Source of the DNA: Megachile rotundata
Taxonomy: Eukaryota > Arthropoda > Insecta > Hymenoptera > Megachilidae
Length of the DNA: 64,000 bases
Direction: 5' to 3'
Assembly: GCF_050947335.1 (NCBI RefSeq)
Contig: NC_134995.1
Coordinates: 3,324,501-3,388,500, forward strand
A program made the translations under genes and the position numbers. Below the pieces are notes generated by a model that made no database searches, had not been told where the DNA came from, and worked only from the letters and a program-made list of their open reading frames with translations. Positions 42,744 to 55,260 of the stretch are shown here, piece after piece (within the stretch, counting starts at the first letter, position 1; each line of letters starts with the position of its first letter).

Positions 42744-44019
42744 AGGTAAAAGTACCAGTAGTTGACCATTTTGTTTAAAAAATGATGAAATAAGGTTTGT
42801 ATAAGTTGCGCACTTCGGATGATAGTGACTTTTAGATGCCACGACATTTGTTGTTTAAATTTTGGAACAATTGCGCGTGAAGTGAAGTGTGTCTATTAGC
42901 AGCGAATATCCGAGTGCAATAAGGTAAGTAATGTGCCGATATATTTCTATTTCCTTAACGATTCTGTTAAGAATAGTTGTATAATCCAGATAAAAAAATT
43001 ATATGTTGCGAACATTTTGTGAATAAATCAGTTACTGTGTAAGCGGTTACAATGTTTTATCAATTTAATAAATACATTGTTTTTGTCGTTCAAACCTAAA
43101 AAAGCAATAGTTTTTTAATGGTCAACTTTTGGGTATTGTTAATGTACAACTTTCAGAAGTTGACAGGCATGGTCAATTATTGACACTACTCATTTACATT
43201 TGTTTACGATTTATAATGTATTCGTTTTACACCTCACTTTGTTAGAAACACAAAATATAAATCTGCATGTTATAGCATACTGGCATCTAGTTGATGACCA
43301 CATGGTCAACTATTAACTGCATTAGCGGTGAATTATTGACCAGTGTCCAACGTTTTAAGACAGCCATGTGCATGACACCATAAACATCGACGTAAAACTA
43401 ATATGGATTTCCTTAATTATTTATTTCAGAAATTATTTCATTATAAATATAAAGATGCCTCCAGTCAAAGGTTGTTTTCGAAATTATACCGGAGGATTAT
43501 GGAAGTGGCCAGAGAAGCCCGACGTGTTGGACTACAAATGGAATGCTGTAGTTTCTCATATTAATGAGCCCACCAAAGCAAGCAGAACTCGTAATGTTTA
43601 TTCTGTTCCTGAGTTGAATGTTTTATTCAATTAATTTGGTTAATTTCTTCGTTTTATTGTTTAAATATGATTTGTACTACTAATTGTTAAAATTAAACGA
43701 CAATAAACTGATTTCCAGCATTAGTCTTTTAACCTTGCTTCGAATATAAGTGGTCAACTACTAACGAAAAGAGGTGGTCAATTACTAGTTTGTTCCTTTT
43801 CAAGAGTGGTCAACTACTGGATCATTTTCCGAATTCTCGAAAATATTTACCAAACTTGTATAACTTAACTTTTTTTAAAAAGTGGTCTTGGTACATAATC
43901 TGAAGGGTTTAACGAACGTCTCCATGCATTGATTCTCGCCATTTATTGATAGAGTAAAGGGTTACCATTGTTTCCGTAGAAAATTTCTTTTAACTGGTCA
44001 ACTACTGGTACCTTTACCT
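42744..44019 (+). mobile_element. Pogo-like DNA transposon, internally deleted, TA target
   Basis: The ends are inverted copies of AGGTAAA(A/G)GTACCAGTAG..., flanked by TA on both sides (42742-42743, 44020-44021). The element keeps the first coding exon of a transposase with a Psq-type HTH. The motif TGGTCAA(C/T)TA(C/T)T recurs many times in both orientations through the subterminal regions. Confidence 0.82.
43430..43634 (+). pseudogene. Pogo-like transposase N-terminus (Psq-type HTH), truncated
   Basis: The ATG at 43455 (AAAGATGCC) opens 59 residues: MPPVKGCFRNYT, then a segment ending AVVSHINEPTKASRTRNVYSVP, which parallels the KASRxYGVPxSTL helix of Psq/CENP-B-like DNA-binding domains in pogo/Tigger transposases. 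The DDE domain is absent. A possible 5' non-coding exon ends at AAG|GTAAGT (donor at 42924) and the acceptor TTATTTCAG ends at 43429, so a native intron seems retained. The ATG at 43368 lies in that intron and is not favoured. Confidence 0.6.
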
Positions 44020-44021
44020 TA

Positions 44022-45120
44022 ATTGGTCAAGTAGCGATGTTATTCTTTCGACAAGAACAGAACATAACATTCTTTCCCTTTTTAGTACTAGTAAAATTTC
44101 GTGAATGAAACATGTCTATGTATAATATACCGGATTCGTAACAAGCAACTGGCTAGACCCGAGCGAGTGGCTTATTACGAATCAATGTAGAATTAGATGA
44201 GTAGATGACAGAATCGCTATGCATCAGAGTGAGAAAACAATATATACATTCTGTCCTCTTTCCACTATACTGTTCGGTCGACCGTGAAAATTTATGACTT
44301 CTTTGGTTTCGCGGACCTCTCACTCTTTCTCGGATCTCTCACTCAGCGGCCGACTTCAAACAAAGAAGAGGGGATAGAAATTAGCTTGTTACAAATCAAT
44401 ACTGTACTATTAATCTATTTTGTCTCAAATCATATATCGCTAATATTAACGTATATGGGACAGTTATATTTTTTATTGTTTTGTATTGTCATAATAATTA
44501 TATTATTGTTTTTTATTAGAAACATTATTTAGTATTGTAAACATTTTTTGTATATATGAACATGATTGTGTACCTTTTATTTTAAACATCGTATGATGAA
44601 TGTAAGGTATAATGAGCATAATTGTACCGTGCTCTTCGCAATATTTCTTGAAAGCGGCACGATAGTTGCACTCAATGTGTCGAGTGAACTCGATTGTGTA
44701 TAAGTTAGGTTAAAAAATTCACAATATAAGTAGAGTGCTGAATGAGTTTATTCAGCAATAGGTTTTTAGTAGGTTTAAAGTGAACTTGTTGAATGTTGGA
44801 TCGTTTCTGATATTTTTACATTTTAAGATGTGTGAAGTAAACAATTTTTCGGTAATGGAGTGGTGGTTGTACCAATCGCAATGTTAGTTGTAGAGGGAGG
44901 CAATAGAAGATAGAAGGATGAAGGCTAGACTAACGGTTTGGTTGTTCAAGTAGTTTGGAAAAAATTCTAATTTTTAGGGACATGTTTACAGCATGATGGT
45001 TAAGTACGGTCAATATAGTTTGAAATATATTGTTGTGCTGCGCGTCAACTTAATGCATACGCAAGCTAGTTAGGTTTTGGATAAGTGACCACTACTCCGA
45101 TAATACGAATAAACAACTGA
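44022..45120. other. AT-rich stretch, nothing certain
   Basis: An inverted pair GTAACAAGC (44138) / GCTTGTTAC (44384) brackets about 250 bases that could be a MITE. The 82-codon ORF at 44284-44532 is Ile/Leu-rich and unsupported. Confidence 0.35.
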
Positions 45121-45617
45121 TGTAAGAGGTATAAGTTGAACTTTATTTTAATACTTAGAAAAAATAACACGATGTAATAACGGACTTTTAAAGATGTTTA
45201 CTAGTTAAGAGCTGGCAAGATAATCTGCCCTATCTAAAATGAGTGTTTTCCACGAAAACTAAAAATGAGGAGTAGGATCGGCATGTACTTGGGGGTAGAC
45301 GAGCGACTTGTGAAAATTAACTATCAGATTGGTCGACAAAATATTTCAAGAAGGGGTAAGAACCGCCCTAACAAAATATTTGAGCTCAGGTCAACTTTGA
45401 CTTGAAGAGTGTCGACTACACCATTGCTCGTCACCTAACGGTTGGACAATCATAAACATAAACTATGCTGGATCTTAATAAAAATATAAAAACATATAAA
45501 AATTTCGGAATTACAAATTGCCCGCAATAAATCGCTGCAACGGTAACGGTCATTTTCTCAAGAATATTCCAACTAAATAAAAATATGGTCTTAGGATTTT
45601 AAAATTGATTCCCAACA
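45121..45617 (-). repeat. Solo LTR, family also at 27388-27878
   Basis: On the minus strand it starts TGTTGGGAATC and ends AATAAAGTTCAACTTATACC-TCTTACA, 497 bases. It aligns in full with 27388-27878. The flanks (ACTGA left, GATAT right) do not form a TSD, so it may be a rearranged or old copy. Confidence 0.75.
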
Positions 45618-46709
45618 GATATGGTACTCTAAAACAGTTTGGATTTTTCCCCGATGTCATGTATACCATAAACTGTTTAGGTTCTACCTGTACAATAGTA
45701 CGGTGTTACAAGCATGATTGTATATCGATTTTGTATATCGATTGGGCGTCGCACGATGTGGTTGTTTTGGAGTGAGCGCCGATGTAGCAGTCATATGAGT
45801 GGGTTGCGAGAACTTTTGTTATAAACAAGTATTGAAATTTTATTAATTTCTGATAAAAATAGCTTAAATGCTAAAACGATTGGCAATTTGATGAAATTAC
45901 ATAATTGCGGAAAAAATTATTGAATGTAATCTTATGTATGGTATATGTAATTTACATATATTTGCATCTAAATATAGTTAAAGTCAGTTAAATAAATAGA
46001 ACATGGAATATAAATAAGTAGAAGAAATAATTAAGGGCTGTTAAATTCGATACGATGAAAAATAAATAGGCTAAAAAGTAGATACGTACGTCGATAAAAT
46101 TCGTTTTATTTGAACTTACTTAAAATTCCCCTTGTAAATGCACTGTTAAAATTTTTAACCATGTAGTAGTTTTCTACTCTCATCTACTTACATTATTAAA
46201 GGAGGGACATAATCCAAGGTACAGTAAAAGTTCATTATTTTTGTATAAATTTTCTATGTTTAATACTGCAAGAATGCTTTTTCTGAGCACTGAAAGAAAA
46301 ATTATAAAAATAAAACAGAAATACAGATATTTGAAGTAAACTATGTTTAACATATTGTCGAATATTTGTTATGTTCTGACTGTGTATACTTTGCATATAA
46401 ATAATGTGTTTATTAACTTTATATATTTGAAGAATTATATCCGATTAAATATAATTGAAGAATTAAATCTGACTTGTGTTCTGACAGATTTTTTTTGCAC
46501 ATAAAAGATATACATATTTCGGAAAAAAAACTTTTAAGTCTATGTTTGACTAATTTTTTCGATTCTTCGGTAGTGTAATATCATATCATCATGTTACCGC
46601 CAATTTTATTCTTACTTTATATAATAATTGAAAAAAAAACAGTAATAAAATTAATAAAAATATTTATTTAAAAATGAATAAAACTATATGTGCTACTTGG
46701 GCAAGTACA
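45618..46709. other. AT-rich intergenic DNA
   Basis: No ORF, repeat pair or terminus that I can support. Confidence 0.5.
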
Positions 46710-46987
46710 TGTAAGGAAATAGAAAATCGACAGACGATCGGCACGGACCACGTGCTTTTTGTCAGTGCATTCCCCTTCCGCAGGGAAACTCCGCTGGGCC
46801 TAAGTGCCATAAACAACCATGCTGACGGGGGTGTCCTCAAGACGGGACCGTGTCTAGAGAGGCATTCCTGTATTGACTTTTGCCGTGATACGTTTCTAGT
46901 AAAGCATTTAGTATTCCACGTAAAACGTTCACTGTTCATTTAGCGAAAAACCTCACCTTTACTTTTATTCCATTCATTCATCTTACA
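46710..46987. repeat. 280-base dispersed repeat, copy 2
   Basis: This matches 25447-25726 with few substitutions, in the same orientation. The same borders (TGTAAGGAAATAG ... CATCTTACAT) in two unrelated places indicate a discrete mobile unit. ATGTAAG / CTTACAT at the ends is a short inverted match. Confidence 0.7.
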
Positions 46988-49900
46988 TACAATAGAAGGA
47001 ATCTATCCAGTATTAAAAAGATATAGTTGTCGTTAATTATGCATGTTTTCAAATTTTACAGTTTTAAAAGTATTGTCTTACAATTTCACAAAAGTAAGAA
47101 AAATTGTATCGTTTTCGTTTAAATAGAAAATGTGCTGCATTATTTACTTAATTCGTATGGATGCTAGTTAGAAGAAAATTTTACATACAAGAAGTAAAGA
47201 CATCAGAGTGTATTCAAATATACTTAATATTTTATGTTTAACATTGCATAGTAAGAATAATATTTCAAATATATACATTATATCGTTGAATACTCATACT
47301 TTAGAGTGAAATGTTAGAATTCACGTTACGTCTTCAAAACTTTTAAGGATAAGCAGCTATGTGAATTAATATTTATAATTTTATATTTTCATTATTACCG
47401 TACGTAGGATTATAATTTTATGACAATAACAAGAAGAAAATTTTTATTATTTGAAACATAATAAATCAACCTTGTTGTTATCGATTACCCATATTGCAAT
47501 ACCACTTGGTATTCTAATTACTTTATAATGTAAAAATAAAAGTATGTGTGTAATAAGATTTTTTTAAGAACTTTATTGTAGAATAATATGTGCGCTGTGT
47601 CAGACCATCGCAATCATTTGTATTCCTTGTAAAGCGTCCACTGAATAGCAAAGAGTTGAAGAAAAATGGTCATCCATTGAACTGGATGATGAGGAAACGT
47701 GACAAGGAAAACATTCCAGTAATTCAAGAAAGACTAGTTAGAGATGCCATGTAGATATTATTCTTTTATTTGTTCCTTAAATTAGTTAGAATTCTTGAAT
47801 TATTCTTTTTCGAACATTAATATTGTAATATTGTTTGTTAATATAAACTTCTACTACACTTTTTTACTGTTACTGATATTAGCAGTCACATTAAAGTTAA
47901 TAATCGTTATAATTTACTCATAATTCATATTAATTACAAAAAAAAGTGCATTTAATGTTATTGTTGAATAAAAAATTCAATAAGCCAGCGTATGCTATTG
48001 CTACTTGTATATTAATATTTACAGTAACATCTTAAAAAACTACGTTTAATTTAAACGAAAGCATTTCTGTAATTAAATAATATTTTAACTGCAATTCACA
48101 CATGAAATTGTTGTATATTTACTAATCAATTTCGAAACGTTACAAATTAGAAATAATTTGGTATTAAAAGAATACGGAAAAATAACATTTGTATTCCAAA
48201 TAAATACTGCATTGTCATAGTTTGAAGCTCACCACTTCATGTTAAAAATATTAAGCACGTTATTTTTTAAATTACTGTATATTTTTGTCATTAAACAATG
48301 TTAGAGTTTTGGTGTTTCGAAGTCCATCATTTACTATGCAATAATTTACTATGATTGAATATAGCAATAAGTTTCTATTATTATACATAATTTTTTTCTA
48401 AATTAGTTTGATTGCAATTCGATGCCATTACAAAATGTATAAAGTAATATGATTAACATAATTATACCGATGATTTTATTATTTATAAAAATAATACATG
48501 ACTGTCAGAACAATTTTATTCCATTCTGCGTTTTTGTTCTTAATGCAAAAATAATATTTGAGACAACAGTACATTTATGGTGCAAGAAATTTACCCGCTC
48601 AGACACATCAGTTGCAAGAAATTTAAAGATTCGTAATTAATACTCTGTGGATATTTATTATTAATTATTTATCGAAATTTGAAAAGTAAATAAAATCATG
48701 TAATCTGTCGATCACGGACATTATACATCATGTGATTTATGTACATTGTGTAGATTTCGATATATCATAAACGCGTGAATATCCCATTATACCATAATAT
48801 TATCATTTTATTAATAAGCATAATGGTACTGCAATCGTATTCATATATGTCATTTATCATATACTTACATGACAATTTCATCGTACGAAAAACTTTATTA
48901 ATTTGTTTTTGAACTTACGCTAATTTCTAATTTTTTATAATAAATTATTTTTCGCACTTCTTGCAATAGCAATATTCATCCTAATTAAGAATTTTTTTAT
49001 CATAAATATATATCCATTTTGAGATGACATTTTCATGAAATAAAAACAAATTCAACTATAATGAAATTGTCTTGATAAATTTTTATACGATTTACAAAAA
49101 AATTAATAAGTGTTATACAAATTCAGACATTTATTTAAAATTTGTTTAATTAGATATTGCATTTGCCGAAAATGTTTTTGTAATATATCTCAATTTTTCT
49201 GCTCTCAAAGAGGAATGATCGCTTTAATATTTATCATATCTCATTTCAGCACCTTACACACCTTAATCAACGATCTTAATCACGGTGAAAATTTAAAATA
49301 CACCATGAGTTTCTAGTTCATCGAAACCACGTATTTCAAGGTTTGACCTCTTTCATTATTGTTAAAGCAATCACTACGATATAGTAGATATCCTTTCATC
49401 GAATTAACAGATTACTCGAGTGAGAAGAACAATTTCATACAGAAAATTCCCGTTCTTTCTGAATTTCAATGAGACATCTTGAAGACGGGAAAGGGACAAA
49501 AAAAGCGTGACTAATCGACCTGCTTAAGGAAATGGACGTCGTTCTATAATCTGAAGGTGGAAAGGAAAAAAATCTTAAACAATTATCGCGAAACCCAAGT
49601 GCAGAGGAAATCCTGTAACGATAACTCCGACAGAAAGGGAAGAAGGAGAAGGTTTAGAAGGGTGGAACGAGCAGAAAAATTGCTTTAAACGGAAAAAATG
49701 TGGCAAGAGACCGCAGACTTGGGCTCAACGTCATTCTACTCCTTTTCACAGACTTTTCTGTCCCTCTTTCTGTTTCTCCCTGTCTCACTTCGTATCCTCT
49801 TTCCTTCCTCCCTACTACATTCATTTCTCATGGCAAAGGAAAGTCGGCGAGGGAAATACGCTTGCTGTCTCTGTTGGTAATTTTTCAACCCTCTCTTTGA

Positions 49901-50912
49901 GTCACCTCATCCCTTCAAACTAGCGGTTCTCGTGTCTACCACTCTGTCCTCCCTTTACTATCCCCACTTTCCCTCTTCTAAGCAGTATTTCGTGGCCTCC
50001 GACACCGATCCTTGTCTCTCGCGCGTATAATTTCTCAAGCACGCGCAGCTGCTTTCCTGTAGCTGCTTACCAGCCACGGCATGTAACGAGCGTCACATCA
50101 GATAACCGAACCTATTATTCGATGCGCCGATCACCTTTGTTTATCGAGCTAAAGTGTTTAACGTGTCTATTGGTGGGCGAACGTGATTACAAAAGCGGTT
50201 CACCCACACCGTTTGCTACAGCGTTCCTTGATTAGAGCTAGATTGACTAGTCTTCGATGTACAACCAAGATAGAATGGCTTGGCTGTGCTCTTGCCCGGA
50301 CGGAGGATTGGTTCCTAGCAGAGATTAGAAAATGCTTCCGTGCACGGAACGCGTACCTCGAGTTACGTTCTCGTTTCTGCTTTTGTTCACAGAATAGTTT
50401 ATCCCTGCCAACTGCCAACGCATTACGTACAATACCATGTGCTCATTCAATTAGTCCGTTAAGGGCAGCTTTGTATTACTCAGTCCTATGTTTTCTGTCT
50501 TTTCTGCTCTATTGCCTTGTTTCTCTCTGTATTTCTGAATACTTTTTGTTTAGTGGCATTTTACACTTTTTGTACAATGATATTTACGTAAAATTTATTT
50601 CTTGATTACACTAGATGTTACTGTATAACAGAAGAAGTAAAAGAAGAATGCAGATAAAAATCACGATTCAATTATTAAATCATAAAGATTAGGAAAATAA
50701 AGTTTAGTAATTTTCTGTTCGGAGAGCGGTTATTAGGGTTCAGTTGATGGCACTCGAATGGTCCATTTAAGAAATCATAAATGTTATTAGACGTCAAAGT
50801 AAAAAATTCAGGCAACACAGGCGTTATGTTAAAAAATATTGTATTATTAATAACTGAAACGAACATATTTATTATCTATTATCCGAAAGGATTTTTATCA
50901 TCCAGCACATGG
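46988..50912. other. AT-rich DNA with two possible host-exon-like spots
   Basis: Mostly AT-rich without genes. Two spots stand out: 47587-47754 (an exon-like 55-codon open frame, listed separately) and a GC-richer pyrimidine-rich block at about 49480-50480 with CpGs, similar in feel to 36540-37300. The 140-codon ORF at 50183-50605 has no domain, with a hydrophobic low-complexity end. Confidence 0.4.
47587..47754 (+). other. Exon-like open segment, unidentified
   Basis: An open frame of 55 codons ending in TAG has mixed, protein-like composition (RPLNSKELKKNGHPLNWMMR ... IQERLVRDAM) amid AT-rich DNA. A stop lies just upstream (47584-47586) and a possible acceptor CAG precedes 47606. It could be a last exon of a host gene, a transposon remnant or chance. 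Confidence 0.2.
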
Positions 50913-51721
50913 TGTTCCGAGTGGCTCGGAATATTATTAACGTAATATTTATGCGTATTTTGTCAAACCCAAAAACGTTTCACCTTTGGAATTTTAAACT
51001 AATATTTAAGACCATATGAACGTCTCCACAACTTGACGTTCTTAACAATTGACAATAGCCTTCTAACAGGCCAGAAAAGCACGTTTTCCTAACACCAATA
51101 TACCTTTTCTTAAAGAAGTTTATTTCCATGGTCCTAAACTGTGCACCCCAACAAAGTGGGCCTACGCGCTCGAACTCCGATGATAAACACATGGTCCGAT
51201 GATAAATCACTCAAGTGCTTTGGGTTACTTTGTTAACAAAATGTAATTTACAACCCTGGAATAAAGGTTAAAAATCTTACAATCCCATTCGCTGAACCAT
51301 CTCACCAATCAGTATTTTTCACAAATAACAGTCTGTCCTGATTGGCCCTTTTTGGTAACGCCTTCGCGTCCTGAACTTCCTGCATTGCTTTCTTTTCTGG
51401 CTGTTTAGAGGCGACTAGTGGGTCTTAGATTAGCTTCCTTAGAATATACTTACTTCAGTCAGTCTTACATTAACTTTGTCACTATCAACGACTTCAAGAT
51501 ACAACAATCATTACTACTAGTGGGATGATGATCTACATCCTTCATTGACTTGGGCACACCAGTGTGGAGGACTCTGAACCACTCTATCAATTCTACTCTA
51601 TAATACTAACTCTATATAATTCCACTTCCGTAACAAGTTGTGGAAATGCCACGGGTCGACGAAGATTTACAACCTTCGAAAACAGCTATAAACAATTAAT
51701 ATTTTGCCCAGTGCGCGAACA
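50913..51721 (+). repeat. Solo LTR of the 1-5585 family, TSD CATGG
   Basis: 809 bases from TGTTCCGAGTGG to GCGCGAACA, flanked on both sides by CATGG (50908-50912, 51722-51726). It is the inverse of 4710-5585 with scattered differences. The perfect TSD shows a clean insertion followed by LTR-LTR recombination. ORFs crossing it are shadows. Confidence 0.92.
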
Positions 51722-54016
51722 CATGGGACAAAATCCATATTTTATAATTGCAGCGTCCTACGTTCGTTCAGGTCCAAAAATCTATCTAGTTTGTAGTAGT
51801 ACTCCACGTTGCGTTATTTTCCATCCTTCAAGTTTCATTAAAAATCAAAGAACCAATCACAATCGTCGTTCGAAAAAGCCTCAGCACCTAATTAAGCTTA
51901 GTACGAAAGCAACGTTAACCACAAATAAGTGGATTCAAACTTACATTCAAACAGTAACCATCAAATATATCTAACTCGTTGTCCACAAAGCTTGTAAAAG
52001 TTTACTCAGGAAATATTGTGTTTAGTAAATATATGTATTTTATTAGTTAAACTATGTAATCACTGTCCATTCCTTAACTATTCATTCATCATTAATTGGA
52101 GAGAAGTAGGCATTCCAAGAGAGTTTATTCTTGTTAATTCGATCATTTTTATTCAAAAATGCTGTAACAATAGACATAGGTAAAAAAATAATTATTTGAA
52201 CATCTTGTTCTTACCGAGTTTATATTAGAGTCCTGGAAAGATGTTTTCTTCATAAAAAAAAAATACAAGAAATCAAAAATAAGAGTTCAAGCACTTGGAC
52301 AAAATCTGTAAACTGCAACGTGTTCAACTGTAAACTGTTTCAAGTCTGTATAAAACGAAAGCATATATACGGTTAGTGAAGTCATGATGAAAATATAGTT
52401 CTCGCATCGCTTGAGTCTTGAGGCTTTTGGTAGAAAAATCAGAGATAGCGCTAAATAGTGAAGTAGGAAAGGACTTAAAAATTTAGAGCACTAGTTCTGG
52501 ATGCATGAATGTTATCCACGAAATGAGAGAAAGCACCTTTTTATGTGACGATCAAACATTTGATCAGACGGTATTTTAATTTTTTTTTAATAAATTAGAT
52601 GTAAAATTGTGATTTTAGTAAGTAACCTTTTTATTCTTACTTTTACGAAGAATCCAACTACATCAGTCGAAAGGGAAGGAAATCTTATATGAATCATGTA
52701 CATGACTTTTTATACGAACAAAACTATCCTGCTGAAATTTTTTAATTAACGTTCGAGTTTGTAGCACAGCGACGTATTTTGAGCACGCCACACAAAAGTG
52801 CTTGTATATTTTGATGAATTTAACCAAATCAAGAACGTTAAAAGTATATTAAAGAAGAACATTTTATTAGAATAGAGACATGCAGCTTTAAGAGAAACAT
52901 GTTTTAAACATTCTAAATTCTATATAATTATTTAATAATGTCTAATATAGTAATCGTGTTCTGATTATTTTTCATTAAAGCTTTAAGTTTCACAATGTAA
53001 ATTTTTTCAATAATTTTCGTCGAATTGCTGCCATTTTTACATAAAAGTAGGATTTTAAATGTCGCATTCGTAAAGCGACAATTTATAAATATATAAAGTG
53101 AAAAAAATTGTTGCTCTTATTTAAACTAAAGACGGTCAAACATCGTTATTCTTAAAAAGACTCAATCTTTCTTTTGAAATGTCCAACTAGAGTTCTGTTG
53201 TGTTAATTAAAAAGAAAATTTTAATATTTCATTATTCTGTAATGAGAGGTACATGCAAATACCTACAATTCGAACTTTAACAAATATAGTAATAATTGGC
53301 AACATTACTATATTATTATAATACTATATAATTTTAGTGCTGTCCCTTTCCGTTAACACAGCAAAATTGATAAAAATATCGTTTACAAAGCACGTTGAAA
53401 GTGTGCATTTTAAATCCTGAAGTTTGTGGTTCTAGTTTCTCAAATAATTAATTTACAGAGACCTTTTATGAACAAATTTATATCATGATTATTATATACA
53501 TAATTTATGAATAAATAAAAATCCACAGTAAAATGCCATTGAATTATGAACGCTAACTGGAACCTGAAATGTTCACTTTTAATATCTGAAACATGAATTA
53601 TATTTATCAAGTGATCAAATATAACAACTTAAAATTACATAAAATCGAGTTGTATTTCTTCGTTTCTAATTATTCTTTTCATGTCTTGAATGCTATACTG
53701 AATACACTTTCTTATTATAAGAACTCTTTATTTCAGCTCTTTCTTCTTAAGGATTTTCTTTTTGAAATATCATAAATTTTAAATAGGATTATACGTTTTG
53801 GGATTAACTCCCAACCTTCAATGTGCGCTTACGTTTAGATTAGAAATAAAGTAAAAACAAATAAACAAATATTATATTAAAGCGTCAGCTGCAATTTGTA
53901 ACCACTTTTTATTTCAACAAAGCGTAACAGACATTTTGACAAAATCTTGTAAAATGTGGAACATAAAACCAGTTATTTTGGCTGGTTGATAATTTCAGGA
54001 GCTTCTGGGTCATGGT
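51722..54016. other. AT-rich intergenic DNA
   Basis: Nothing recognisable. Small AT-rich ORFs only. Confidence 0.5.
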
Positions 54017-54142
54017 AGGATAAAAATGTTCGAGTCATGTAAGAATTCTATCTTAGGGAGGATAAAAATGTTCGAGTCATGAAGGAATTCCTTCATAGGA
54101 AGGATAAAAATGTTCGAATAACGAAAGAATTCTTTCATCACA
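54017..54142. repeat. 42-base tandem repeat, three units
   Basis: Units start at 54017, 54059 and 54101, each beginning AGGATAAAAATGTTCGA and containing GAATTC. The third is more diverged. Confidence 0.85.
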
Positions 54143-55072
54143 GATAGTGCGATGTTTTGCTATAATTAAAATCTTATTGTGATTATTGAAGAATTATGTA
54201 AGATCTGCTGAACTTTATAAATGTTCATAATTCAACGACGTCCTTCTGTGCAATATCAAACAAACTTTTTCATGACGTGAAAGCTATATGTGGATCAAAT
54301 TTTTGTTCTTCAGAAAACGACTTGCGATCAATTATGCTTTCTTCGAGTTTGTACTTAATCCTTGTTTTCGTTACATGTTTTTACAGAAATGCTGATTCTT
54401 TTTCTAAAGTGAACAAAATCAATTGTAATATGGAGTGCAGCATTTATATTTTAACTTCTCTGTAATAATAAAACATGAAGTATTTAAAACTTCGATCCAA
54501 TTAAGAAATGACGTAGAGTAATAATTTTGTTATGGTACAGATAATATGGAATAGCGGTGTTCCGATTCGTCTTCGCCTTATAAAATTAAGAATAAGACGG
54601 CAGATAATGAAATCTATTTCTTTTATTATCTAATTAGACACAAAAATCGCAATAATGAAAGAACGATCGTAGATAAATGTTAATTCGAACGTGGAGAACT
54701 CTCCAAATGTTGTGCTTATTAGTGATTGTCTGTCATCTTATACAGGTTGTATCTAAATACGCTGATTCTCCATTTTGATGACAGATGATTAGTTATTTAG
54801 AAAGCATTGACTGTTAAAGTTGATTACTCCGTACATTGTGAAATATAAGACATTCTTTTAAATGTACAGTTGGCTCCATATTTAAATAGCTGATTACAAA
54901 TTGAAAGATCCACGGTTAAAATCCTGATAATCTCTTTTCTTTATATATTCATTTATATTGAAGTATCGGACAAGTCCTTTCTTAAAGAAGAAAAATGCAA
55001 TAAGTATTGCTTGTGCTAGTAACTTGTTTTAATTATATTACATAAAATATAATATTTAAAGTACTTTCAGTA
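54143..55072. other. AT-rich intergenic DNA
   Basis: No supported gene; the 62-codon ORF at 54277-54465 has no domain. Confidence 0.5.
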
Positions 55073-55260
55073 TACAGGTTCTTCAAAAAGTCCCGGACTG
55101 GTAAAATAACTTGAAACGTAAGCGCTGCTCAAAAAAATGGTTCAGACAAAACTTGTAGGAAATTTCCCTGGCTGTCCAACCGCGACCTCATCTGTGACCT
55201 TGATCTTAACCTTCCAGATCATTTTAAGGTCAATTCAATTTTTTTAAATGGCAATCCCCA
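55073..55260 (+). mobile_element. Mariner-type terminus fragment
   Basis: It begins ACAGGTTCTTCAAAAAGTCC, like the ends of mariner-type elements and their MITEs. No matching right end is found nearby. Confidence 0.4.

Noticed and set aside
50183..50605. 140-codon membrane protein gene
   Set aside because: No recognisable family; the hydrophobic part comes from T-rich low complexity sequence, and an opposite-strand frame is also open.
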